Part shown: positions 40,869 through 55,248 of the stretch, piece after piece
How positions within the stretch are numbered: position 1 is the stretch's first letter
Layout of the letters: every line of letters begins with the position of its first letter
DNA from: Bombus terrestris
Lineage: Eukaryota > Arthropoda > Insecta > Hymenoptera > Apidae
DNA: 64,000 bases
Direction of reading: 5' to 3'
Assembly: GCF_910591885.1 (NCBI RefSeq)
Contig: NW_025963606.1
Span: 248,001 to 312,000 of the forward strand
Notes under the pieces: model-generated
Databases searched by the model: none
The model's input: the letters and a program-made list of their open reading frames with translations, nothing else
What the model was told of the DNA's origin: nothing
Translations under genes and position numbers: made by a program

Positions 40869-43800
40869 ATCGTGGGACAACGTGGGACAACGTGGGACAA
40901 CGTGGGACAACGTGGGACAACGTGGGACACCGTTGGACATCGTTGGACACCGTGGGACAACGTGGGACAACGTGGGACAACGTGGGACACCGTTGGACAC
41001 CGTTGGACACCGTTGGACACCGTTGGACATCGTTGGACACCGTGGGACAACGTGGGACAACGTGGGACAACGTGGGAAACCATGGAACAACGTGGGACAA
41101 CGTGGGACACCGTTGGACATCGTCGGACAACGTGGGACAACGTGGGACAACGTGGGACAACGTGGGACAACGTGGGACAACGTGGGACAACGTGGGACAC
41201 CGTTGGACACCGTGGGACACCGTTGGACACCGTTGGACATCGTTGGACACCGTGGGACAACGTGGGACAACGTGGGACAACGTGGGACAACGTGGGACAA
41301 CGTGGGACAACGTGGGACAACGTGGGACAACGTGGGACAACGTGGGACAACGTGGGACAACGTGGGACATCGTGGGACAACGTGGGACAACGTGGGACAA
41401 CGTGGGACAACGTGGGACACCGTTGGACAACGTGGGACACCGTTGGACATTGTTGGACACCGTGGGACAACGTGGGACAACGTGGGACAACGTGGGACAT
41501 CGTGGGACAACGTGGGACAACGTGGGACAACGTGGGACAACGTGGGACAACGTGGGACAACGTGGGACAACGTGGGAAACCATGGAACAACGTGGGACAA
41601 CGTGGGAAACCATGGAACAACGTGGGACAACGTGGGACACCGTTGGACATCGTTGGACATCGTTGGACACCGTGGGACAACGTGGGACAACGTGGGAAAA
41701 CGTGGGACAACGTGGGACACCGTTGGACATCGCTGGACACCGTTGGACATCGTTGGACACCGTGGGACAACGTGGGACAACGTGGGACAACGTGGGACAA
41801 CGTGGGACAACGTGGGACAACGTGGGACAACGTGGGACAACGTGGGACAACGTGGGACAACGTGGGACAACGTGGGACATCGTGGGACAACGTGGGACAA
41901 CGTGGGACAACGTGGGACAACGTGGGACATCGTTGGACACCGTTGGACACCGTGGGACAACGTGGGACAACGTGGGACAACGTGGGACAACGTGGGACAA
42001 CGTGGGACAACGTGGTACAACGTGGGACAACGTGGGACAACGTGGGACAACGTGGGACAACGTGGGACAACGTGGGACAACGTGGGACAACGTGGGACAT
42101 CGTGGGACAACGTGGGACAACGTGGGACAACGTGGGACAACGTGGGACTACGTGGGACACCGTTGGACATCGTTGGACAACGTGGGACACCGTTGGACAT
42201 CGTTGGACACCGTGGGACAACGTGGGACAACGTGGGACACCGTTGGACACCGTTGGACATCGTTGGACACCGTGGGACAACGTGGGACAACGTGGGACAA
42301 CGTGGGAAACCATGGAACAACGTGGGACAACGTGGGACACCGTTGGACATCGTTGGACAACGTGGGACAGCGTGGGACAACGTGGGACAACGTGGGACAA
42401 CGTGGGACAACGTGGGACAACGTGGGACACCGTTGGACACCGTGGGACACCGTTGGACACCGTTGGACATCGTTGGACATCGTTGGACACCGTGGGACAA
42501 CGTGGGACAACGTGGGACAACGTGGGACAACGTGGGACACCGTTGGACATCGTTGGACATCGTGGGACAACGTGGGACAACGTGGGACAACGTGGGACAA
42601 CGTGGGACAACGTGGGACACCGTTGGACATCGTTGGACACCGTGGGACACCGTGGGACAACGTGGGACAACGTGGGACAACGTGGGACAACGTGGGACAA
42701 CGTGGGAAACCATGGAACAACGTGGGACAACGAGGGACACCGTTGGACATCGTTGGACAACGTGGGACAACGTGGGACAACGTGGGACAACGTGGGACAA
42801 CGTGGGACAACGTGGGACAACGTGGGACACCGTTGGACACCGTGGGACACCGTTGGACACCGTTGGACATCGTTGGACATCGTTGGACACCGTGGGACAA
42901 CGTGGGACAACGTGGGACAACGTGGGACAACGTGGGACACCGTTGGACATCGTTGGACATCGTTGGACATCGTGGGACACCGTTGGACATCGTTGGACAT
43001 CGTTGGACACCGTTGGACACCGTTGGACAACGTGGGACATCGTGGGACAACGTGGGACAACGTGGGACAACGTGGGACAACGTGGGACACCGTTGGACAC
43101 CGTGGGACACCGTTGGACACCGTTGGACACCGTTGGACATCGTTGGACATCGTTGGACATCGTGGGACACCGTTGGACATCGTTGGACATCGTTGGACAC
43201 CGTTGGACATCGTTGGACACCGTGGGACAACGTGGGACAACGTGGGACAACGTGGGAAACCATGGAACAACGTGGGACAACGTGGGACACCGTTGGACAT
43301 CGTCGGACAACGTGGGACAACGTGGGACAACGTGGGACAACGTGGGACAACGTGGGACAACGTGGGACAACGTGGGACACCGTTGGACACCGTGGGACAC
43401 CGTTGGACACCGTTGGACATCGTTGGACACCGTGGGACAACGTGGGACAACGTGGGACAACGTGGGACAACGTGGGACAACGTGGGACAACGTGGGACAA
43501 CGTGGGACAACGTGGGACAACGTGGGACAACGTGGGACAACGTGGGACATCGTGGGACAACGTGGGACAACGTGGGACAACGTGGGACAACGTGGGACAC
43601 CGTTGGACAACGTGGGACACCGTTGGACATTGTTGGACACCGTGGGACACCGTGGGACAACGTGGGACAACGTGGGACATCGTGGGACAACGTGGGACAA
43701 CGTGGGACAACGTGGGACAACGTGGGACAACGTGGGACACCGTTGGACACCGTTGGACACCGTTGGACACCGTTGGACATCGTTGGACACCGTGGGACAA

Positions 43801-43919
43801 CGTGGGACAACGTGGGACAACGTGGGAAACCATGGAACAACGTGGGACAACGTGGGACACCGTTGGACATCGTTGGACATCGTTGGACACCGTGGGACAA
43901 CGTGGGACACCGTTGGACA
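40869..43919 (+). repeat. Long-range duplication, copy 2, overlapping the second 1,530-bp copy
   Basis: Partner of 5451-8780, with the barcode pairs listed there. Its left third is also the second copy of the 1,530-bp tandem repeat, so the local duplication happened within or around the transposed block. The missing 310 bp leaves two N units 30 bp apart (41579/41609). AACGTGGTAC near 42009 is private. Right of 43919 the copy jumps into a C/T-T/T group where copy 1 continues with AACGTGGGAA. Confidence 0.88.
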
Positions 43920-46900
43920 TCGTTGGACATCGTTGGACACCGTGGGACAACGTGGGACAACGTGGGACAACGTGGGACAACGTGGGACACCGTTGGACAT
44001 CGTTGGACATCGTTGGACATCGTGGGACACCGTTGGACATCGTTGGACATCGTTGGACACCGTTGGACACCGTTGGACAACGTGGGACATCGTGGGACAA
44101 CGTGGGACAACGTGGGACAACGTGGGACAACGTGGGACACCGTTGGACACCGTGGGACACCGTTGGACACCGTTGGACACCGTTGGACATCGTTGGACAT
44201 CGTTGGACATCGTGGGACACCGTTGGACATCGTTGGACATCGTTGGACACCGTTGGACATCGTTGGACACCGTTGGACATCGTTGGACATCGTTGGACAT
44301 CGTGGGACAACGTGGGACAACGTGGGACAACGTGGGACAACGTGGGACATCGTGGGACAACGTGGGACAACGTGGGACAACGTGGGACAACGTGGGACAA
44401 CGTGGGACACCGTTGGACATCGTTGGACAACGTGGGACACCGTTGGACATCGTTGGACACCGTGGGACAACGTGGGACAACGTGGGACACCGTTGGACAC
44501 CGTTGGACATCGTTGGACACCGTGGGACAACGTGGGACAACGTGGGACAACGTGGGAAACCATGGAACAACGTGGGACAACGTGGGACACCGTTGGACAT
44601 CGTTGGACAACGTGGGACAACGTGGGACAACGTGGGACAACGTGGGACAACGTGGGACAACGTGGGACACCGTTGGACAACGTGGGACACCGTTGGACAT
44701 CGTTGGACACCGTGGGACAACGTGGGACAACGTGGGACAACGTGGGACATCGTGGGACAACGTGGGACAACGTGGGACAACGTGGGAAACCATGGAACAA
44801 CGTGGGACAACGTGGGACACCGTTGGACATCGTTGGACATCGTTGGACACCGTGGGACAACGTGGGACAACGTGGGAAAACGTGGGACAACGTGGGACAC
44901 CGTTGGACATCGCTGGACACCGTTGGACATCGTTGGACACCGTGGGACAACGTGGGACAACGTGGGACAACGTGGGACAACGTGGGACAACGTGGGACAA
45001 CGTGGGACAACGTGGGACAACGTGGGACAACGTGGGACAACGTGGGACAACGTGGGACAACGTGGGACAACGTGGGACATCGTGGGACAACGTGGGACAA
45101 CGTAGGACAACGTGGGACAACGTGGGACATCGTTGGACAGCGTTGGACACCGTGGGACAACGTGGGACAACGTGGGACAACGTGGGACAACGTGGGACAA
45201 CGTGGGACAACGTGGGACAACGTGGGACAACGTGGGACAACGTGGGACAACGTGGGACAACGTGGGACAACGTGGGACAACGTGGGACAACGTGGGACAT
45301 CGTGGGACAACGTGGGACAACGTGGGACAACGTGGGACAACGTGGGACAACGTGGGACACCGTTGGACATCGTTGGACAACGTGGGACACCGTTGGACAT
45401 CGTTGGACACCGTGGGACAACGTGGGACAACGTGGGACACCGTTGGACAACGTTGGACATCGTTGGACACCGTGGGACACCGTGGGACAACGTGGGACAA
45501 CGTGGGACCACGTGGGACAACGTGGGACACCGTGGGACAACGTGGGACAACGTGGGACAACGTGGGACAACGTGGGACAACGTGGGACAACGTGGGGCAA
45601 CGTGGGACAACGTGGGACAACGTGGGACAACGTGGGACACCGTTGGACATCGCTGGACACCGTTGGACATCGTTGGACACCGTGGGACAACGTGGGACAA
45701 CGTGGGACAACGTGGGACAACGTGGGACAACGTGGGACAACGTGGGACAACGTGGGACAACGTGGGACAACGTGGGACAACGTGGGACAACGTGGGACAA
45801 CGTGGGACATCGTGGGACAACGTGGGACAACGTGGGACAACGTGGGACAACGTTGGACATCGTTGGACACCGTTGGACACCGTGGGACAACGTGGGACAA
45901 CGTGGGACAACGTGGGACCACGTGGGACAACGTGGGACAACGTGGGACAACGTGGGACAACGTGGGACAACGTGGGACAACGTGGGACAACGTGGGACAT
46001 CGTGGGACAACGTGGGACAACGTGGGACAACGTGGGACAACGTGGGACAACGTGGGACACCGTTGGACATCGTTGGACACCGTGGGACACCGTGGGACAA
46101 CGTGGGACAACGTGGGACAACGTGGGACACCGTTGGACACCGTTGGACATCGTTGGACACCGTGGGACAACGTGGGACAACGTGGGACAACGTGGGACAA
46201 CGTGGGACAACGTGGGACACCGTTGGACATCGTTGGACACCGTGGGACACCGTGGGACAACGTGGGACACCGTGGGACAACGTGGGACAACGTGGGACAA
46301 CGTGGGACAACGTGGGACAACGTGGGAAACCATGGAACAACGTGGGACAACGTGGGACACCGTTGGACATCGTTGGACAACGTGGGACAACGTGGGACAA
46401 CGTGGGACAACGTGGGACAACGTGGGACAACGTGGGACACCGTTGGACACCGTGGGACACCGTTGGACACCGTTGGACATCGTTGGACACCGTGGGACAA
46501 CGTGGGACAACGTGGGACAACGTGGGACAACGTGGGACAACGTGGGACAACGTGGGACAACGTGGGACAACGTGGGACAACGTGGGACAACGTGGGACAA
46601 CGTGGGACAACGTGGGACAACGTGGGACAACGTGGGACAACGTGGGACTCCGTTGGACAACGTGGGACACCGTTGGACATCGTTGGACACCGTTGGACAC
46701 CGTTGGACACCGTTGGACATCGTTGGACACCGTGGGACAACGTGGGACAACGTGGGACAACGTGGGACAACGTGGGACACCGTTGGACATCGTTGGACAT
46801 CGTTGGACATCGTTGGACATCGTGGGACACCGTTGGACATCGTTGGACATCGTTGGACACCGTTGGACATCGTTGGACATCGTTGGACATCGTTGGACAC

Positions 46901-49060
46901 CGTTGGACACCGTTGGACACCGTTGGACACCGTTGGACATCGTTGGACACCGTGGGACAACGTGGGACAACGTGGGACAACGTGGGACAACGTGGGACAC
47001 CGTTGGACATCGTTGGACACCGTGGGACAACGTGGGACAACGTGGGACAACGTGGGACAACGTGGGACAACGTGGGACAACGTGGGACAACGTGGGACAA
47101 CGTGGGACAACGTGGGACAACGTGGGACATCGTGGGACAACGTGGGACAACGTGGGACAACGTGGGACAACGTGGGACACCGTTGGACAACGTGGGACAC
47201 CGTTGGACATCGTTGGACACCGTGGGACAACGTGGGACAACGTGGGACCACGTGGGACAACGTGGGACAACGTGGGACAACGTGGGACAACGTGGGACAA
47301 CGTGGGACACCGTTGGACATCGTTGGACACCGTGGGACACCGTGGGACAACGTGGGACAACGTGGGACAACGTGGGACAACGTGGGACAACGTGGGAAAC
47401 CATGGAACAACGTGGGACAACGTGGGACACCGTTGGACATCGTTGGACAACGTGGGACAACGTGGGACAACGTGGGACAACGTGGGACAACGTGGGACAA
47501 CGTGGGACACCGTTGGACACCGTGGGACACCGTTGGACACCGTTGGACATCGTTGGACACCGTGGGACAACGTGGGACAACGTGGGACAACGTGGGACAA
47601 CGTGGGACAACGTGGGACAACGTGGGACAACGTGGGACAACGTGGGACAACGTGGGACAACGTGGGACAACGTGGGACAACGTGGGACAACGTGGGACAG
47701 CGTGGGACACCGTTGGACAACGTGGGACATCGTTGGACATCGTTGGACATCGTTGGACACCGTTGGACACCGTTGGACACCGTTGGACATCGTTGGACAC
47801 CGTGGGACAACGTGGGACAACGTGGGACAACGTGGGACAACGTGGGACAACGTGGGACAACGTGGGACATCGTGGGACAACGTGGGACAACGTGGGACAA
47901 CGTGGGACAACGTGGGACAACGTGGGACACCGTTGGACACCGTGGGACACCGTTGGACACCGTTGGACATCGTTGGACACCGTGGGACAACGTGGGACAA
48001 CGTGGGACAACGTGGGACAACGTGGGACAACGTGGGACACCGTTGGACATCGTTGGACATCGTTGGACATCGTTGGACATCGTGGGACACCGTTGGACAT
48101 CGTTGGACATCGTTGGACACCGTTGGACATCGTTGGACATCGTTGGACATCGTTGGACACCGTTGGACACCGTTGGACACCGTTGGACATCGTTGGACAC
48201 CGTGGGACAACGTGGGACAACGTGGGACAACGTGGGACAACGTGGGACAACTTGGGACAACGTGGGACATCGTGGGACAACGTGGGACAACGTGGGACAA
48301 CGTGGGACAACGTGGGACATCGTGGGACAACGTGGGACAACGTGGGACAACGTGGGACACCGTTGGACAACGTGGGACACCGTTGGACATCGTTGGACAC
48401 CGTGGGACAACGTGGGACAACGTGGGACCACGTGGGACAACGTGGGACAACGTGGGACAACGTGGGACAACGTGGGACAACGTGGGACACCGTTGGACAT
48501 CGTTGGACAACGTGGGACAACGTGGGACAACGTGGGACAACGTGGGACAACGTGGGACAACGTGGGACACCGTTGGACACCGTGGGACACCGTTGGACAC
48601 CGTTGGACATCGTTGGACACCGTGGGACAACGTGGGACAACGTGGGACAACGTGGGACAACGTGGGACAACGTGGGACAACGTGGGACAACGTGGGACAA
48701 CGTGGGACAACGTGGGACAACGTGGGACAACGTGGGACAACGTGGGACACCGTTGGACAACGTGGGACACCGTTGGACATCGTTGGACACCGTGGGACAA
48801 CGTGGGACAACGTGGGACAACGTGGGACAACGTGGGACAACGTGGGACACCGTTGGACATCGTTGGACATCGTTGGACATCGTGGGACACCGTTGGACAT
48901 CGTTGGACATCGTTGGACACCGTTGGACACCGTTGGACAACGTGGGACATCGTGGGACAACGTGGGACAACGTGGGACAACGTGGGACAACGTGGGACAC
49001 CGTTGGACACAGTGGGACAACGTGGGACAACGTGGGACAACGTGGGACAACGTGGGACAA
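43920..49060 (+). repeat. Distal Domain III with T-rich blocks and CACGTG units
   Basis: N units become sparse: 44559 (with the 150-bp lead-in of 7191), 44789 (120-bp module, ATCGCTGGAC 44909), 46329 and 47399. T-rich blocks lie at about 43939-44300, 46779-46950 and 48039-48200. CACGTGGGAC occurs at 45509, 45919, 47249 and 48429. At the last two it ends the same eight-unit context (C/T, A/G, C/T, T/T, C/G, A/G, A/G, CAC). ACAGTGGGAC at 49009 loses the CpG. 48849 starts another copy of the C/T-T/T-T/T-T/G block. Confidence 0.82.
45099..45108 (+). other. AACGTAGGAC: plus-strand TAG
   Basis: A single G-to-A change gives TAG at 45103-45105. Plus-strand stop triplets are so rare here (six in the window) that each is a usable landmark. 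Confidence 0.93.
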
Positions 49061-49958
49061 CGTGGGACACCGTTGGACACCGTTGGACATCGTTGGACAC
49101 CGTGGGACAACGTGGGACAACGTGGGACAACGTGGGACAACGTGGGACAACGTGGGACAACGTGGGACAACGTCGGACAACGTGGGACAACGTGGGACAA
49201 CGTGGGACAACGTGGGACATCGTGGGACAACGTGGGACAACGTGGGACAACGTGGGACAACGTGGGACATCGTGGGACAACGTGGGACAACGTGGGACAA
49301 CGTGGGACACCGTTGGACACCGTTGGACACCGTTGGACACCGTTGGACATCGTTGGACACCGTGGGACAACGTGGGACAACGTGGGACAACGTGGGAAAC
49401 CATGGAACAACGTGGGACAACGTGGGACACCGTTGGACATCGTTGGACATCGTTGGACACCGTGGGACAACGTGGGACAACGTGGGAAAACGTGGGACAA
49501 CGTGGGACACCGTTGGACATCGCTGGACACCGTTGGACATCGTTGGACACCGTGGGACAACGTGGGACAACGTGGGACAACGTGGGACAACGTGGGACAA
49601 CGTGGGAAACCATGGAACAACGTGGGACAACGTGGGACACCGTTGGACATCGTTGGACAACGTGGGACAACGTGGGACAACGTGGGACAACGTGGGACAA
49701 CGTGGGACAACGTGGGACACCGTTGGACACCGTGGGACACCGTTGGACACCGTTGGACATCGTTGGACACCGTGGGACAACGTGGGACAACGTGGGACAA
49801 CGTGGGACAACGTGGGACAACGTGGGACAACGTGGGACAACGTGGGACAACGTGGGACACCGTTGGACACCGTTGGACACCGTTGGACACCGTTGGACAT
49901 CGTTGGACACCGTGGGACAACGTGGGACAACGTGGGACAACGTGGGAAACCATGGAAC
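49061..49958 (+). repeat. Three-place module, third copy, and last clustered N of Domain III
   Basis: AACGTCGGAC 49169, N 49399, AACGTGGGAA 80 bp later and ATCGCTGGAC 49519 repeat the 37559-38200 module at 11,500 bp. Two further N units (49609, 49949) follow. After 49958 no N occurs for 3.85 kb. Confidence 0.84.
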
Positions 49959-52900
49959 AACGTGGGACAACGTGGGACACCGTTGGACATCGTTGGACAA
50001 CGTGGGACAACGTGGGACAACGTGGGACAACGTGGGACAACGTGGGACAACGTGGGACAACGTGGGACACCGTTGGACACCGTGGGACACCGTTGGACAC
50101 CGTTGGACATCGTTGGACACCGTGGGACAACGTGGGACAACGTGGGACAACGTGGGACAACGTGGGACAACGTGGGACAACGTGGGACAACGTGGGACAA
50201 CGTGGGACAACGTGGGACAACGTGGGACAACGTGGGACATCGTGGGACAACGTGGGACAACGTGGGACAACGTGGGACAACGTGGGACACCGTTGGACAA
50301 CGTGGGACACCGTTGGACATCGTTGGACACCGTGGGACAACGTGGGACAACGTGGGACAACGTGGGACAACGTGGGACAACGTGGGACACCGTTGGACAC
50401 CGTGGGACACCGTTGGACACCGTTGGACATCGTTGGACACCGTGGGACAACGTGGGACAACGTGGGACAACGTGGGACAACGTGGGACAACGTGGGACAA
50501 CGTGGGACAACGTGGGACAACGTGGGACAACGTGGGACAACGTGGGACAACGTGGGACAACGTGGGACAACGTGGGACAACGTGGGACAACGTGGGACAA
50601 CGTGGGACAACGTGGGACAACGTGGGACATCGTGGGACAACGTGGGACAACGTGGGACAACGTGGGACAACGTGGGACAACGTGGGACACCGTTGGACAA
50701 CGTGGGACACCGTTGGACATCGTTGGACACCGTGGGACAACGTGGGACAACGTGGGACAACGTGGGACACCGTTGGACACCGTTGGACATCGTTGGACAT
50801 CGTTGGACATCGTGGGACACCGTTGGACATCGCTGGACACCGTTGTACATCGTTGGACACCGTGGGACAACGTGGGACAACGTGGGACAACGTGGGACAA
50901 CGTGGGACAACGTGGGACAACGTGGGACAACGTGGGACAACGTGGGACAACGTGGGGCAACGTGGGACAACGTGGGACATCGTGGGACAACGTGGGACAA
51001 CGAGGGACAACGTGGGACAACGTGGGACAACGTGGGACACCGTTGGACATCGTTGGACACCGTGGGACAACGTGGGACAACGTGGGACAACGTGGGACAC
51101 CGTTGGACACCGTTGGACATCGTTGGACATCGTTGGACACCGTGGGACAACGTGGGACAACGTGGGACAACGTGGGACAACGTGGGACAACGTGGGACAA
51201 CGTGGGACAACGTGGGACAACGTGGGACAACGTGGGACACCGTTGGACATCGTTGGACACCGTGGGACAACGTGGGACAACGTGGGACAACGTGGGACAT
51301 CGTTGGACACCGTTGGACACCGTTGGACACCGTTGGACACCGTTGGACACCGTTGGACATCGGTGGACATCGTGGGACACCGTTGGACACCGTGGGACAA
51401 CGTGGGACAACGTGGGACAACGTGGGACACCGTTGGACACCGTTGGACATCGTTGGACATCGTTGGACATCGTGGGACACCGTTGGACAACGTGGGACAA
51501 CGTGGGACAACGTGGGACAACGTGGGACAACGTGCGACAACGTGGGACAACGTGGGACAACGTGGGACACCGTTGGACATCGTTGGACACCGTGGGACAA
51601 CGTGGGACAACGTGGGACAACGTGGGACATCGTTGGACACCGTTGGACACCGTTGGACATCGTTGGACACCGTGGGACAACGTGGGACAACGTGGGACAA
51701 CGTGGGACAACGTGGGACAACGTGGGACAACGTGGGACAATGTGGGACAACGTGGGACAACGTGGGACAACGTGGGACAACGTGGGACAACGTGGGACAC
51801 CGTTGGACATCGTTGGACAACGTGGGACAACGTGGGACAACGTGGGACAACGTGGGACAACGTGGGACAACGTGGGACAACGTTGGACACCGTGGGACAC
51901 CGTGGGACAACGTGGGACAACGTGGGACATCGTTGGACAACGTGGGACAACGTGGGACAACGTGGGACAACGTGGGACACCGTTGGACATCGTTGGACAC
52001 CGTGGGACAACGTGGGACAACGTGGGACAACGTGGGACAACGTGGGACAACGTGGGACACCGTTGGACACCGTGGGACACCGTTGGACACCGTTGGACAT
52101 CGTTGGACACCGTGGGACAACGTGGGACAACGTGGGACAACGTGGGACAACGTGGGACAACGTGGGACACCGTTGGACACCGTGGGACACCGTTGGACAC
52201 CGTTGGACATCGTTGGACACCGTGGGACAACGTGGGACAACGTGGGACAACGTGGGACAACGTGGGACAACGTGGGACAACGTGGGACAACGTGGGACAA
52301 CGTGGGACAACGTGGGACAACGTGGGACATCGTGGGACAACGTGGGACAACGTGGGACAACGTGGGACAACGTGGGACACCGTTGGACAACGTGGGACAC
52401 CGTGGGACATCGTTGGACACCGTGGGACAACGTGGGACAACGTGGGACCACGTGGGACAACGTGGGACAACGTGGGACAACGTGGGACAACGTGGGACAA
52501 CGTGGGACAACGTTGGACATCGTTGGACATCATTGGACACCGTGGGACAACGTGGGACAACGTGGGACAACGTGGGACAACGTGGGACAACGTGGGACAA
52601 CGTGGGACAACGTGGGACAACGTGGGACAACGTGGGACAACGTGGGACAACGTTGGACACCGTTGGACATCGTTGGACACCGTGGGACAACGTGGGACAA
52701 CGTGGGACAACGTGGGACAACGTGGGACAACGTGGGACAACGTGGGACAACGTGGGACAACGTGGGACAACGTGGGACAACGTGGGACAACGTGGGACAT
52801 CGTGGGACAACGTGGGACAACGTGGGACAACGTGGGACAACGTGGGACACCGTTGGACAACGTGGGACACCGTTGGACATCGTTGGACACCGTGGGACAA

Positions 52901-53808
52901 CGCGGGACAACGTGGGACAACGTGGGACACCGTTGGACACCGTTGGACATCGTTGGACATCGTTGGACATCGTGGGACACCGTTGGACATCGTTGGACAT
53001 CGTTGGACACCGTGGGACAACGTGGGACAACGTGGGACAACGTGGGACAACGTGGGACAACGTGGGACAACGTGGGACAACGTGGGACAACGTGGGACAA
53101 CGTGGGACAACGTGGGACACCGTTGGACATCGTTGGACAACGTGGGACAACGTGGGACAACGTGGGACAACGTGGGACAACGTGGGACAACGTGGGACAC
53201 CGTTGGACACCGTGGGACAACGTGGGACACCGTTGGACACCGTTGGACATCGTTGGACATCGTTGGACATCGTGGGACACCGTTGGACATCGCTGGACAC
53301 CGTTGGACATCGTTGGACACCGTTGGACATCGTTGGACACCGTGGGACAACGTGGGACAACGTGGGACAACGTGGGACAACGTGGGACACCGTTGGACAC
53401 CGTTGGACATCGTTGGACACCGTTGGACACCGTGGGACAACGTGGGACAACGTGGGACAACGTGGGACAACGTGGGACAACGTGGGACAACGTGGGACAA
53501 CGTGGGACAACGTGGGACAACGTGGGACAACGTGGGACAACGTGGGACAACGTGGGACAACGTGGGACAACGTGGGACAACGTGGGACAACGTGGGACAT
53601 CGTGGGACAACGTGGGACAACGTGGGACAACGTGGGACAACGTGGGACAACGTTGGACACCGTTGGACATCGTTGGACACCGTGGGACAACGTGGGACAA
53701 CGTGGGACAACGTGGGACACCGTTGGACACCGTTGGACACCGTTGGACACCGTTGGACATCGTTGGACACCGTGGGACAACGTGGGACAACGTGGGACAA
53801 CGTGGGAA
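49959..53808 (+). repeat. N-free, more diverged stretch
   Basis: The longest N-free interval in the window. It is enriched in one-off variants: AACGTGGGGC near 50949, AACGAGGGAC 50999, ATCGGTGGAC 51359, AACGTGCGAC near 51529, AATGTGGGAC 51739, ATCATTGGAC 52529 (minus-strand TGA at 52530) and AACGCGGGAC 52899. A/G runs are long (18 units from 50449, 16 from 53439). ACCGTTGTAC at 50839 links to 36029. CACGTGGGAC at 52449 again ends the eight-unit context seen at 47249, 48429 and 63099. ATCGCTGGAC occurs at 50829 and 53289 without an N upstream. Confidence 0.83.
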
Positions 53809-55248
53809 ACCATGGAACAACGTGGGACAACGTGGGACACCGTTGGACATCGTTGGACAACGTGGGACAACGTGGGACAACGTGGGACAACGTGGGACAA
53901 CGTGGGACAACGTGGGACAACGTGGGACACCGTTGGACACCGTGGGACACCGTTGGACACCGTTGGACATCGTTGGACACCGTGGGACAACGTGGGACAT
54001 CGTTGGACACCGTGGGACAACGTGGGACAACGTGGGACAACGTGGGACAACGTGGGAAAACGTGGGACAACGTGGGACAACGTGGGACAACGTGGGACAA
54101 CGTGGGACAACGTGGGACAACGTGGGACAACGTGGGACATCGTGGGACAACGTGGGACAACGTGGGACAACGTTGGACAACGTGGGACAACGTGGGACAA
54201 CGTGGGACAACGTGGGACAACGTGGGACAACGTGGGACATCGTGGGACAACGTGGGACAACGTGGGACAACGTGGGACAACGTGGGACATCGTTGGACAC
54301 CGTTGGACACCGTGGGACAACGTGGGACAACGTGGGACCACGTGGGACAACGTGGGACAACGTGGGACAACGTGGGACAACGTGGGACAACGTGGGACAT
54401 CGTGGGACAACGTGGGACAACGTGGGACAACGTGGGACAACGTGGGACAACGTGGGACACCGTTGGACACCGTTGGACACCGTTGGACACCGTTGGACAT
54501 CGTTGGACACCGTGGGACAACGTGGGACAACGTGGGACAACGTGGGAAACCATGGAACAACGTGGCACAACGTGGGACATCGTGGGACAACGTGGGACAA
54601 CGTGGGACAACGTGGGACACCGTTGGACACCGTTGGACACCGTTGGACACCGTTGGACATCGTTGGACACCGTGGGACAACGTGGGACAACGTGGGACAA
54701 CGTGGGACACCGTTGGACACCGTTGGACACCGTTGGACACCGTTGGACACCGTTGGACATCGTTGGACACCGTGGGACAACGTGGGACAACGTGGGACAA
54801 CGTGGGAAACCATGGAACAACGTGGGACAACGTGGGACATCGTGGGACAACGTGGGACAACGTGGGACAACGTGGGACACCGTTGGACACCGTTGGACAC
54901 CGTTGGACACCGTTGGACATCGTTGGACACCGTGGGACAACGTGGGACAACGTGGGACAACGTGGGAAACCATGGAACAACGTGGGACAACGTGGGACAC
55001 CGTTGGACATCGTTGGACATCGTTGGACACCGTGGGACAACGTGGGACAACGTGGGACAACGTGGGACAACGTGGGAAACCATGGAACAACGTGGGACAA
55101 CGTGGGACAACGTGGGACAACGTGGGACAACGTGGGACATCGTTGGACACCGTTGGACACCGTTGGACACCGTTGGACATCGTTGGACACCGTGGGACAA
55201 CGTGGGACAACGTGGGACAACGTGGGACAACGTGGGAAACCATGGAAC
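53809..55248 (+). repeat. Entry to the N-phased region
   Basis: N at 53809, 54549, 54809, 54969, 55079 and 55239. N at 54549 is followed by AACGTGGCAC, a pairing shared only with 59359. From 54969 the N units adopt the 110/150/150-bp rhythm described next. CACGTGGGAC is at 54329. Confidence 0.83.
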
